A stretch of 64,000 nucleotides of DNA, from positions 930,001 to 994,000 of the forward strand of contig NZ_LR134363.1 in assembly GCF_900637295.1 (NCBI RefSeq), given 5' to 3'. A program made the translations under genes and the position numbers. The DNA is from Actinomyces slackii (GTDB taxonomy: Bacteria; Actinomycetota; Actinomycetes; Actinomycetales; Actinomycetaceae). The notes beneath the pieces were generated by a model, which was not told the DNA's origin, made no database searches, and was given only the letters and a program-made list of their open reading frames with translations. Each line of letters opens with the position of its first letter. Position 1 is the stretch's first letter. This document shows positions 9,546 through 16,928 of this stretch, piece after piece.

Positions 9546-9866
9546 ATGGCGCAGAAGACTCAGGTCATCCTTGTTGACGACGTCGACGGCTCCGAGGCCA
9601 GCCAGACTGTCACCTTCGCTCTCGATGGTGTCAGCTACGAGATCGACCTCAACGACGAGCACGCGGCAGCGCTGCGTGAGTCATTTGAGGAGTGGGTCGG
9701 CAAGGCCCGTCGCACCGGCGGCCGTCGTAATGCTGGTCGTCGTCGTAACGCGGGTGCCTCGGACACGCAGAAGATCCGCGAGTGGGCCCGCGAGCAGGGC
9801 CTGGAGGTCTCTGACCGCGGCCGCGTCTCGGCTGAGATCCGCGAGGCCTACAAGAACGCCCACTGA
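9546..9866 (+). CDS. lsr2: nucleoid-associated protein Lsr2
   Basis: H-NS-like xenogeneic silencer of 106 aa. It begins MAQKTQVILVDDVDGSEA and carries the N-terminal beta/alpha dimerisation domain (about residues 1-60). A basic Arg/Gly-rich linker (RRTGGRRNAGRRRNAG) follows, then the C-terminal DNA-binding domain with the minor-groove RGR in SDRGRVSAEIREAY. The ATG at 9546 is preceded by GGGGA, and the length fits the family (about 110 aa). Lsr2 is known to bind AT-rich DNA, so the low-GC segments at 16.2-17.4 kb and 54.2-54.6 kb are plausible targets. Confidence 0.95.
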   Translation: MAQKTQVILVDDVDGSEASQTVTFALDGVSYEIDLNDEHAAALRESFEEWVGKARRTGGRRNAGRRRNAGASDTQKIREWAREQGLEVSDRGRVSAEIREAYKNAH

Positions 9867-10085
9867 GCTATCGGGCGATCCGCGCACTTCGGCCCGGCAC
9901 CGCATCATGCGGCGCCGGGCCGTCGTGTGCTCTCAGGCCCTGGGCGGGGCGAGGGGGCGATCCCGCTGGTCGGGCGGGTAGGGCGGGTCGGCCCCGATCG
10001 ATCCGGGCCGGCGGCACGACGGCGGGGCGGGGATTCGTGCCCTCAGTCCCTCGCGCGCCGCGCCCGGCCCTGGCAGGATAGGCAC

Positions 10086-10823
10086 ATGGCTTACACCCTG
10101 GTACTGCTCCGCCACGGCGAGAGCGAATGGAACGCTAAGAACCTCTTCACCGGCTGGGTCGATGTGCCCCTGTCGGACAAGGGCCGCGCCGAGGCCTCCC
10201 GAGGCGGTGAGCTGCTCAAGGAGGCGGGAGTCCTGCCGGACGTCCTGTTCACCTCCATGCTGCGCCGCGCGATCATGACCGCCAACCTCTCCCTGGATGC
10301 CGCTGACCTCCACTGGATCCCCGTCCAGCGCCACTGGCGCCTCAACGAGCGCCACTACGGCGCCCTGCAGGGCAAGAACAAGAAGGAGATCCGTGACGAG
10401 TACGGCGAGGAGCAGTTCATGCTCTGGCGCCGCTCCTACGATGTCCCCCCGCCGCCCATCGAGCCGGGCTCCGAGTTCTCTCAGGACACCGACCCGCGCT
10501 ACGCCGGCGAGCCCATTCCCGCCACCGAGTGCCTCAAGGATGTTCTTGAGCGCCTCCTGCCCTACTGGGATGACACGATCGTCCCCGAGATCAAGACCGG
10601 CAGGACGGTCATGATCGCGGCGCACGGAAACTCCCTGCGCGCCATCGTCAAGCACCTTGACGAGATCTCCGACGATGACATCGCCGGCGTCAACATCCCC
10701 ACCGGTATTCCGCTGGTCTACGAGCTCGACGAGGAGACCCTCAAGCCCCTGAAGAAGGGCGGGCGCTACCTCGACCCCGAGGCCGAGGCCAAGATCGCGG
10801 CCGTGGCCAACCAGGGCAAGTAG
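10086..10823 (+). CDS. gpmA: 2,3-bisphosphoglycerate-dependent phosphoglycerate mutase
   Basis: Glycolytic enzyme interconverting 3- and 2-phosphoglycerate (245 aa). The RHGESEWN motif at residues 9-16 holds the phospho-accepting His10. [15 protein letters not shown] and [14 protein letters not shown] (second His) follow. The ATG at 10086 is 6 nt after CAGGAT, an imperfect leaderless -10, and AGGATAGG also offers weak Shine-Dalgarno character. In actinobacteria gpmA often neighbours phoU/senX3/regX3, as here. A strong bidirectional hairpin separates it from the convergent phoU. Confidence 0.95.
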   Translation: MAYTLVLLRHGESEWNAKNLFTGWVDVPLSDKGRAEASRGGELLKEAGVLPDVLFTSMLRRAIMTANLSLDAADLHWIPVQRHWRLNERHYGALQGKNKKEIRDEYGEEQFMLWRRSYDVPPPPIEPGSEFSQDTDPRYAGEPIPATECLKDVLERLLPYWDDTIVPEIKTGRTVMIAAHGNSLRAIVKHLDEISDDDIAGVNIPTGIPLVYELDEETLKPLKKGGRYLDPEAEAKIAAVANQGK

Positions 10824-10839
10824 GCCGCATCCCTGACCT

Positions 10840-10879
10840 GATTCGGGCGGTGCCGGGATATCCCGGCACCGCCCGAATC
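10840..10879. terminator. bidirectional terminator between gpmA and phoU
   Basis: An inverted repeat with 19-bp perfect arms (10840-10858 and 10861-10879) lies between the convergent 3' ends. Confidence 0.8.
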
Positions 10880-10967
10880 GCGCTGATGACCAGGCCCGGC
10901 CGCCCTTGAGGGGACGCGGGCGGGGCTGGCCAGGATCGGCGAGGATCGGCGAGGGTCGCCGAGGATC

Positions 10968-11666
10968 TCAGTGGAGGGCGTCGGCGTCCTGGGCGTCGTG
11001 GGTGCCGGGCATGGAGGCGCCGGAGACCAGGTAGGCCACGCGACGGGCCACCGAGGTGGAGTGGTCGCCGAATCGCTCCAGGAAGCGCCCCATGAGCACC
11101 GCGTCGATCACCTGCTGCCGGCTCATGTCGTGGGCCGGGTCCAGGATCATCTGGAAGGACCGGCGGTGCAGGGCATCCAGCTCGGCGTCGCCGGCCTGAA
11201 TGGCGGCGGCCAGCTCCAGGTCACGGCTGGACACCAGCTGGGCCACGTTCTGGCCGGCCTGGACGGCCAGGTCGGCCATCTGCAGGATGAGGCCGAGGAT
11301 CGGCTCGGGCACGGGCGGCTCGGGGTAGCGGCCGCGGGCGATGGCCGCGACATGCCGGGCCAGGTCCCCCTGGCGCTCCAGGGTCTGGGCCATGCGCAGC
11401 GCCGAGATGACATTGCGCAGATCGCCGGCCACCGGCTGCTGGCGGGCCAGCAGCATGACGCACAGGTCGTCGATATCGCGCTGGAGATCGTTGATGCGCT
11501 CATCGGCGTCGATCACCTGCTCGGCGATGACGATATCGCTGTGGCGCAGCGACTCGGCGGCGCGCTCGATGGCGGTTGCCACCTGGGAGGCCATGGACTC
11601 AAGATCGGAGCCCAGCTGCTGGAGCTCCTGGTTGAAGATGTCGCGCACGTGGCGGCTCCTGTTCAT
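10968..11666 (-). CDS. phoU: phosphate signalling regulator PhoU
   Basis: All-alpha protein of 232 aa with two three-helix PhoU repeats. Each carries a metal-binding ERxGD signature: ERQGDLARHV near residue 97 and ERFGDHSTSVARRV near residue 197. PhoU proteins couple the Pst transporter to the phosphate two-component system and keep it off when phosphate is plentiful. It is transcribed away from senX3-regX3, with about 200 nt between the starts. No pst genes are in the window. Confidence 0.92.
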   Translation of the reverse strand: MNRSRHVRDIFNQELQQLGSDLESMASQVATAIERAAESLRHSDIVIAEQVIDADERINDLQRDIDDLCVMLLARQQPVAGDLRNVISALRMAQTLERQGDLARHVAAIARGRYPEPPVPEPILGLILQMADLAVQAGQNVAQLVSSRDLELAAAIQAGDAELDALHRRSFQMILDPAHDMSRQQVIDAVLMGRFLERFGDHSTSVARRVAYLVSGASMPGTHDAQDADALH

Positions 11667-11854
11667 CGATGCTGCCGCTGAGCTCGGGGCTGAGCGGCCG
11701 ACGGCGTCGGGTGTGGCATCAGTGTGGGGGTGGACGGTGAACGGCGGGGGCAGCCTGGGCGCACACCCGATGAACAGCGCGTCTCGCCGTCCTGCCGGCG
11801 CGGCCCGGCGCGGCGCTGTGCTCGACTGTGCTCGCCGCTGCCGCCTCCACCTCC

Positions 11855-11860
11855 TACCCT
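11855..11860 (+). promoter_or_regulatory. -10 element of leaderless senX3
   Basis: TACCCT, 6 nt, then GTG at 11867. It fixes the start 13 codons inside the longest open frame. Confidence 0.55.
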
Positions 11861-11866
11861 AGGGGC

Positions 11867-13207
11867 GTGGACCTCGTTTGGCTGCTGATCCTGGCCGCGC
11901 TCGTCGGCGTGGCTGTGGGGACCGCCGCTGCCCTGGCCTTCGGCATGTCGGAGCGCGATCGCCGTCGTGCCTCCCGCCCGGCTCCTGGAGGGCTGGCCGG
12001 TATGGATGCGGTCCCTGTGCTCGCCGCCCTGCGCTCCATCGTCGTGGTGCTCGACGACGATGATGAGGTGCTGCGCGCCTCGGCCAGCGCCTACTCCTTC
12101 GCCATTCTGCGCGACGACGCCGTCGCCGACGCCACCATCGCCGCCATGGTGGCGCGGGTGCGCGCCTCGGGGGTGGCCGAGGATGCGGCCGTGACCGTGG
12201 CTCGGGGGCCGGTGGCGGGCGCCGGCAGCTTCCACCTGCAGGTTCGCGTGGCCGGGATCGGCCGGGGGCGCATCCTCATCCTGGCCGAGGACCGCACTGC
12301 GGCCAAGCGCGTGGAGGATATGCGCCGGGACTTCATCGCCAATGTCTCTCATGAGCTCAAGACCCCGGTCGGGGCGATTTCGCTTTTGGCAGAGACCGTG
12401 GAGGCCGGTGCGGATGACCCGGCGCATGTGCGCGATTACGCCGGGCGGATGCGCAAGGAGGCCAAGCGCCTGGGCGTCCTGGTCCAGGAGATCATCGAGC
12501 TCTCCCGCCTCCAGGAGGGCGATGCCCTGGCCGAGCCCGAGGACGTCGAGATCGACGAGGTCATCGCCGAGGCCCTGGACCGCGTGCGCGTGGAGGCTGA
12601 GAGCAGCCAGGTCGAGCTCGTCTCCGGCGGGCGCCGCGGGCTGAGGGTGCGGGGGGATGCCGCCCTGGTGACCACCGCGGTGCGCAACCTGCTGGACAAC
12701 GCCATCCGCTACTCCGAGCCGCGCACCCGGGTCTCGGTGGGGGTCGGCCTGGATCCGGCGGATTCGGATCTGGTGCGCATCGCCGTCGTCGATCAGGGCA
12801 TCGGCATCCCCAAGGCCGATCAGGAGCGCGTCTTCGAGCGCTTCTACAGGGTGGACAAGGCTCGCTCGCGCGCCACCGGCGGCACCGGGCTGGGCCTGAG
12901 CATCGTCAAGCATGTGGCCGCCGACCACGGCGGCACTGTTGAGCTGTGGTCGGCTCCCGGCCGGGGCTCCACCTTCACCCTGGTGCTGCCGCGCCTGCGC
13001 CCGCAGGGCGAGGCGGCGCAGGTCCCCGAGGCCGCTCAGCCCGCTGAGTCCACCGAGACCGCTGAGCCTGCTGAGTCCACTGGGACTGCTGAGACCGCCG
13101 TCGGACAGGCCGGTGGCGCAGACCCAGCCGGTGCCGCCGCGCCGCACAGCCCGAATGCCGGCAAGGCCGCAGAGCCCAGCGCCGAGCCCACCAGGAGCGC
13201 ACCATGA
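11867..13207 (+). CDS. senX3: phosphate-responsive sensor histidine kinase SenX3
   Basis: Membrane histidine kinase of 446 aa. One N-terminal TM segment (about residues 3-25) is followed by a PAS-like region, then DHp box DFIANVSHELKTPVGA with phosphorylated His162. The N-box LLDNAIRYSE and the G boxes DQGIGIP and GGTGLGLSIVKH complete the catalytic domain. The C-terminal tail of about 55 residues is an unusual Ala/Glu/Thr/Pro repeat (AESTETAEPAESTG). It overlaps regX3 by 4 nt and faces phoU. In mycobacteria and corynebacteria this pair controls the phosphate-starvation response, and I infer the same here. Confidence 0.9.
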   Translation: MDLVWLLILAALVGVAVGTAAALAFGMSERDRRRASRPAPGGLAGMDAVPVLAALRSIVVVLDDDDEVLRASASAYSFAILRDDAVADATIAAMVARVRASGVAEDAAVTVARGPVAGAGSFHLQVRVAGIGRGRILILAEDRTAAKRVEDMRRDFIANVSHELKTPVGAISLLAETVEAGADDPAHVRDYAGRMRKEAKRLGVLVQEIIELSRLQEGDALAEPEDVEIDEVIAEALDRVRVEAESSQVELVSGGRRGLRVRGDAALVTTAVRNLLDNAIRYSEPRTRVSVGVGLDPADSDLVRIAVVDQGIGIPKADQERVFERFYRVDKARSRATGGTGLGLSIVKHVAADHGGTVELWSAPGRGSTFTLVLPRLRPQGEAAQVPEAAQPAESTETAEPAESTGTAETAVGQAGGADPAGAAAPHSPNAGKAAEPSAEPTRSAP

Positions 13208-13911
13208 CCCGCATCCTTCTTGTCGAGGACGAGGAGAACTTCCGCGACCCCCTGGCCTACAACCTGCGTCGCGACGGCTACGAGGTGGTCCTGGCCGAGG
13301 ACGGCGCCACCGCCGTCGAGCTCTTCGAGTCCCAGACCCGCCCGGACGGGCCGGGGCATATCGACCTGGTCCTCCTGGACCTCATGCTGCCGCGCCTGAG
13401 CGGGACCGAGGTGTGCAAGCGGATCCGGCGCAACTGGCAGACCCCCGTCATCATGCTCACCGCCAAGGACTCCGAGGTCGACACGATCGTGGGCCTGGAG
13501 ATCGGGGCCGACGACTACATCACCAAGCCCTACTCCTACCGCGAACTCGTGGCGCGTATGGGCGCCGTGCTGCGGCGCACCGCGCCCCCGCCGCCCCAGG
13601 AGGCGGGCGTGCTGAGCGCGGGGCGGGTGAGCATGGATGTGGAGCGCCATGAGGTGCGCGTCGGCCAGGAGGTCGTGGCCATGCCGCTGCGCGAGTTCGA
13701 GCTGCTGGAGCTCTTCCTGCGCAACCCTGATCGGGTGCTGACGCGGGCCCAGATCATCGAGCGGGTCTGGGGGGCCGACTATGTGGGGGACACCAAGACC
13801 CTCGACGTCCACGTCAAGCGCATCCGCGCCAAGATCGAGCTCGATCCCTCCCATCCCGTGGTCCTGACAACCGTGCGGGGACTGGGGTACAAACTGGTCT
13901 CCCAGGACTGA
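13204..13911 (+). CDS. regX3: response regulator RegX3, OmpR family
   Basis: Response regulator of 235 aa. The receiver domain has acidic pocket Glu8/Asp9, phosphorylated Asp59 in LVLLDLMLPRLSG and conserved Lys in MLTAKDSEVD. A C-terminal winged helix follows (REFELLELFLRNPDRVLTR and VDVHVKRIRAKIE-type recognition region). The start codon overlaps the senX3 stop (ATGA). It should bind PHO-box direct repeats; I found none I would defend in the window. Confidence 0.92.
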   Translation: MTRILLVEDEENFRDPLAYNLRRDGYEVVLAEDGATAVELFESQTRPDGPGHIDLVLLDLMLPRLSGTEVCKRIRRNWQTPVIMLTAKDSEVDTIVGLEIGADDYITKPYSYRELVARMGAVLRRTAPPPPQEAGVLSAGRVSMDVERHEVRVGQEVVAMPLREFELLELFLRNPDRVLTRAQIIERVWGADYVGDTKTLDVHVKRIRAKIELDPSHPVVLTTVRGLGYKLVSQD

Positions 13912-13997
13912 GTGGGGATCGGTCGCACGCAGAGCCGGCAGGGCGGTGCCACCTGGGGGCCTGTGAGATACCTCCCCGGCCTTTCCGCGGTATGCCC

Positions 13998-14006
13998 TGA
14001 TAAACT
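13998..14006 (+). promoter_or_regulatory. extended -10 promoter of carD
   Basis: TGATAAACT contains an extended -10 (TGN plus TAAACT) in the only AT-rich patch upstream. No convincing -35 is seen. It gives a leader of roughly 27 nt. Confidence 0.45.
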
Positions 14007-14039
14007 AGGACCCCGCAACCTACCTGGAGTGTCATTCCC

Positions 14040-14522
14040 ATGACCTTTGAAGTCGGCGAGACTGTCGTCTACCCCCATCACGGCGCCGCCCGGATCATCG
14101 ACATCCGGCAGCGCAAGGTGCGCGGTGAGTCCAAGACCTACCTGCAGCTGGAAGTCGCTCAGGGCGATCTCATGATCCTGGTGCCGGCTGAGAGCGTGGA
14201 GCTCATCGGCGTGCGCGATGTGGTCGATGAGTCCGGCCTGGAGAAGGTCTTCGATGTCTTGCGGGCCCCGCTGACCGAGGAGCCCACCAACTGGTCGCGG
14301 CGCTTCAAGGCCAACCAGGAGAAGATCGCCTCCGGGGATGTCATCAAGGTCGCCGAGGTTGTTCGGGATCTCTCCCGCCGGGACACCGATCGCGGTCTGT
14401 CCGCCGGGGAGAAGCGCATGCTGGCCAAGGCCCGCCAGATCCTCGTCTCCGAGCTCGCCCTGGCGCAGAAGACCCCCGAGGAGGAGGCCGAGTCCCGCCT
14501 CGATGAGGTCCTGGCCTCCTGA
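14040..14522 (+). CDS. carD: CarD-family RNA polymerase-binding transcription factor
   Basis: CarD (160 aa) stabilises RNA polymerase open complexes at many promoters, including rRNA ones. The N-terminal Tudor-like RNAP-interaction domain starts [15 protein letters not shown]. The C-terminal helical DNA-binding domain contains [17 protein letters not shown] and [15 protein letters not shown] lies about 10 nt before the ATG. ispD follows 18 nt downstream on the same strand, the usual actinobacterial order. Confidence 0.95.
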   Translation: MTFEVGETVVYPHHGAARIIDIRQRKVRGESKTYLQLEVAQGDLMILVPAESVELIGVRDVVDESGLEKVFDVLRAPLTEEPTNWSRRFKANQEKIASGDVIKVAEVVRDLSRRDTDRGLSAGEKRMLAKARQILVSELALAQKTPEEEAESRLDEVLAS

Positions 14523-14540
14523 GCCCAGCCCCAGGGCCCG

Positions 14541-15356
14541 ATGAGCACCTCCCAGATCCATCCGGGCGGCCCCGTGGTCGCCATCCTCACCGCCGCCGGC
14601 TCAGGATCGCGCCTGGGCGCAGGCGGTCCCAAGGCCCTGGTCCGCGTGGGCGGGGTCAGTCTGCTGCGCCGGGCCGCCGGAGGCCTCATCGACTCCGGGG
14701 CGGTGGATGGGATCGTGGTCACCGCCCCGCCCGACGACGTCGCCCGCTTCCGCGCCGAGCTCTGCGAACTGAGCGGCAGCGGGCAGGATGAGCCGAGCCG
14801 GGTGCCGATCAGGGTGGTGGCGGGCTCCTCGGCCTCCCGTCAGGCCTCCGTGGCGCGCGGCCTGGAGGCGGCCATGGAGATGGAGCCCGGTGCGAAGGTG
14901 GTGCTGGTCCATGATGCGGCGCGCGCGCTGACCCCGCCTGAGGTGATCCTCCGAGTGGTGCGGGCCGTGCAGGCCGGATACGAGGCGGTCATCCCCGCCC
15001 TGGCGGTCACCGACACCATCAAGGAGGTGGCGCCGGCGGCGTCGGCGGGCGGGGTGGAGGCCGAGAGCGTCGTCGGCACACCGCAGCGCTCCGTGCTGCG
15101 TGCTGTGCAGACCCCGCAGGGATTTGCCGCGGCCGCGCTGGTCAGCGCCCACCGCCTCGGGGCTCAGCGCGCTGAGGATGAGGCGCAGGCCGCATCCGAC
15201 GACGCCGGGCTGGTGGAGGCCGCCGGTGGACGCGTTGTGGTCGTGGCTGGTGATGAGCGCTCGCTGAAGGTGACCACCCCGGTGGACCTGGCCATCGCCG
15301 AGGCCCTCCTTGAACTCGAGACGCACCCCGGCACGGGGCGCGAGACGAGACTGTGA
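14541..15356 (+). CDS. ispD: 2-C-methyl-D-erythritol 4-phosphate cytidylyltransferase
   Basis: Third enzyme of the MEP isoprenoid pathway (271 aa), forming CDP-methylerythritol. The nucleotide-binding AAGSGSRLG lies near residues 18-26, with GPKALV following. VHDAARALTPP, VPALAVTDTIK-like, RAVQTPQGF and TDDA/SDDAGLVE motifs follow in the normal order. ispF, often the next gene in actinobacteria, is not adjacent; an unrelated region follows. IspD therefore appears to end the conserved block. Confidence 0.92.
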   Translation: MSTSQIHPGGPVVAILTAAGSGSRLGAGGPKALVRVGGVSLLRRAAGGLIDSGAVDGIVVTAPPDDVARFRAELCELSGSGQDEPSRVPIRVVAGSSASRQASVARGLEAAMEMEPGAKVVLVHDAARALTPPEVILRVVRAVQAGYEAVIPALAVTDTIKEVAPAASAGGVEAESVVGTPQRSVLRAVQTPQGFAAAALVSAHRLGAQRAEDEAQAASDDAGLVEAAGGRVVVVAGDERSLKVTTPVDLAIAEALLELETHPGTGRETRL

Positions 15357-15451
15357 GGCGGAGATCGGGGAAGATCGGGGAGAAGAGCCGCGGGGCCACT
15401 GACGAACATCAGTGATGACACGGCAAGGTGGCTCTCGTACCGTAATGCTGG

Positions 15452-15477
15452 GTGTTCGCGGACGATCCGCTGAACAC
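15452..15477. promoter_or_regulatory. imperfect inverted repeat upstream of membrane-protein gene
   Basis: GTGTTCGCGG and CCGC-T-GAACAC pair with one bulge across a 5-nt loop, and GTGTTC recurs at 15488. It could be an operator or the terminator of ispD; I cannot tell which. Confidence 0.3.
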
Positions 15478-15513
15478 TCACTGTACGGTGTTCCCTAGGA
15501 TGGCGAGGGCGTC

Positions 15514-16047
15514 ATGACGGCAGGTCTCGGTGGCCTTGGTGGGGTGTGGCATCTCATGGCAGGTTGCGCTGCCGTGCTGGGGCGCATCGCAATGGTGCTG
15601 GTCTACGGGACGCTCTTGGTGCCGGCCATCGGTGCGTGGTCCTGGGCGAGCGGGGCGGCTGCCGGCCCGATGCGAGTGCTGGGCGCGGCCCTGCTTGCGG
15701 CCTGCGTGAGCGAAGCCCTCGACTGCCTGCGGCAGCGATCGGTGATCAAGCAGTGCGGGGCGGACAACCCGTACCGGCACTGGGACGCTGACCTTGTTCT
15801 TCTGCGCTCGGTGCCCGCTGCGATCGCGACCTCCGTTCTTCTTCTCGGCGGCGGCTTGGCCTCCATGGCGGTGATCGGCGCGACGCTCGGTGCGGCGATT
15901 GCTCTTCTGGAGCTCCTCACCAGGCGCGTGGCGAGCAGCGGCGGCTCCAGCAAGGAGCCCGACCTGTGGAGCCACGACCCGGTCCGCGGTGGTACCGCCG
16001 CCCGGGGAGCCGGCGCTGATGCGCGCGATGTCATCGGAGTTGGGTAA
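15514..16047 (+). CDS. uncharacterised membrane protein
   Basis: A 177-aa protein with no family I recognise. Four hydrophobic segments lie at about residues 13-30 (AGCAAVLGRIAMVLVYGTLL), 33-62, 88-112 and 115-132. A hydrophilic loop holds CLRQRSVIKQCGADNPYRHW. The C-terminal 45 residues are polar, Gly-rich and probably cytosolic. The ATG at 15514 follows GAGGG by 5 nt. It sits between the conserved carD-ispD block and the AT-rich signalling locus and could belong to either. Confidence 0.5.
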   Translation: MTAGLGGLGGVWHLMAGCAAVLGRIAMVLVYGTLLVPAIGAWSWASGAAAGPMRVLGAALLAACVSEALDCLRQRSVIKQCGADNPYRHWDADLVLLRSVPAAIATSVLLLGGGLASMAVIGATLGAAIALLELLTRRVASSGGSSKEPDLWSHDPVRGGTAARGAGADARDVIGVG

Positions 16048-16396
16048 GGGCGGGATCGCCTGGGCCTCCATGGCGCGGACGACCTGCACGCCCTGACGGT
16101 GGCCCAGTGGTGACCTGGAGCGTAGGCCGTCGTAGGGGCGGCCAGGAGCCCGACCGGGGCTCCCAGGGGCGCTTGTCGACGGCCCGGTGGGCAGCTCGGT
16201 GTGGGAACCGCCTGGGAGGGCGTTGGGATGTTGTTGAATTCGGTATCGACAACATTTCTCGACTATCATTTTATGATTTGCACAAGCGCGTCATGCTGCC
16301 CGACCATGAAAAGCAGCATATGAGCGCAGTCAATGGCGTGCTGTGCTCATGAGGTGCTTTGTTCCGGTGCGCTTGGCTTGGCGCCGCCTTATGGGG
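16048..16396. other. gene-free stretch with falling GC
   Basis: I see no supportable gene. From about 16205 onward the sequence turns AT-rich. A 16-codon frame at 16273 (starting MICTSASCCP) has no Shine-Dalgarno sequence and is not called. The high-GC part (16048-16200) may be decayed flank. Confidence 0.4.
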
Positions 16397-16549
16397 TATG
16401 ACTGACGCTGGTAGTGGCGTGATGAATGTGGTTGAGCGATTGAGTGAGGGTTCCATCAGTCCGTTGCGTGCGGCCTTGATCGGTGGCCACTGTGTCACTC
16501 GACGCATTTTTTGGTGGGGTTTGCACGAGAGATGCGGCCGGGTACTATA
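16397..16549 (+). CDS. possible 50-residue peptide with a Gly-Gly motif
   Basis: A weak candidate. The frame encodes an acidic/hydrophobic N-terminal half (MTDAGSGVMNVVERLSEG) and then a Gly-Gly pair. A Cys/Trp-containing basic tail follows (HCVTRRIFWWGLHERCGRVL). This resembles the layout of double-glycine leader peptides of bacteriocins and pheromones. Against it: the only ribosome-site-like sequence (GGGG) is 1 nt before the ATG, and no peptide-export ABC transporter is nearby. The 3' end overlaps the promoter I assign to the kinase operon. Confidence 0.2.
16521..16548 (+). promoter_or_regulatory. promoter of the peptide-kinase-regulator operon
   Basis: TTGCAC at 16521-16526, a 16-nt spacer, then TACTAT at 16543-16548. 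It is one of the best sigma-A-type promoters in the window. Transcription would start near 16555, about 285 nt before the 28-codon ORF. Confidence 0.55.
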
Positions 16550-16621
16550 GAACCGACAGATTGACATTGGCTTGACGGGCGGGCGGGTCCCCAGCTCGTT
16601 CGTCCGGTTGATGGCACTGTC

Positions 16622-16822
16622 ATGACATCTGCACCATTGCTCGGCAGGGGATGCGATCCCCGTGGCGGTGCGCGACTCCTCGGGTTGCGGTTGCCGTCCA
16701 TCGGGTTCCTCTGGGAGCGTGGTCTCAATCGCGAAGAGCTTCGCACCGCCAATGAGGAGTTTCGGAGAATGACTCGGGATTGCTTCGCTGAGGTGAAGGT
16801 GTGTCGCCAAGCGCGCCATTAG
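16622..16822 (+). CDS. possible 66-residue ORF upstream of the peptide gene
   Basis: The frame ends 4 nt before the Shine-Dalgarno core of the 28-codon ORF, so it could be the first gene of the operon. The C-terminal half (WERGLNREELRTANEEFRRM) looks like a charged amphipathic helix and includes two Cys near the end. There is no Shine-Dalgarno sequence at the ATG and no family recognised. It could instead be leader RNA. Confidence 0.25.
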   Translation: MTSAPLLGRGCDPRGGARLLGLRLPSIGFLWERGLNREELRTANEEFRRMTRDCFAEVKVCRQARH

Positions 16823-16826
16823 GAGA

Positions 16827-16834
16827 GGAGGTGA
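16827..16834 (+). promoter_or_regulatory. exceptional Shine-Dalgarno site GGAGGTGA
   Basis: An 8-nt perfect match to the anti-Shine-Dalgarno sequence, 4 nt before GTG 16839. It is the strongest ribosome-binding site I found in the window and the main reason to believe the short ORF is translated. Confidence 0.75.
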
Positions 16835-16838
16835 AAGC

Positions 16839-16925
16839 GTGTTCCCTGCTGGTGGATGGTTTCCTGTCTGGAGAGAGCCGCACTGGTGCTGGCTTTTTGC
16901 TTACAAGACCACGCTGTGCCCGTAG
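16839..16925 (+). CDS. 28-residue Trp/Cys-rich peptide, candidate signal peptide of adjacent kinase
   Basis: A short ORF (GTG to TAG, 28 codons) directly behind a perfect GGAGGTGA site. The stop is 3 nt before the histidine-kinase start, so the two are probably co-transcribed and coupled. Seen directly: four Trp and two Cys (Cys17 and Cys27), a neutral-aromatic first half (FPAGGWFPVW) and a tail WLFAYKTTLCP. There is no signal sequence or classical leader. Two Cys nine residues apart could form a disulfide or thioether ring. It could be a pheromone or inducer sensed by the kinase, a small membrane-active peptide, or a translational leader. No family is known to me and the role is inferred from position only. 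Confidence 0.5.
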   Translation: MFPAGGWFPVWREPHWCWLFAYKTTLCP

Positions 16926-16928
16926 AAG

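Noticed and set aside
16273..16323. A 16-codon Cys-rich frame (MICTSASCCP...) as a lanthipeptide-like precursor
   Set aside because: No ribosome site, no leader, and no modification enzymes anywhere in the window.
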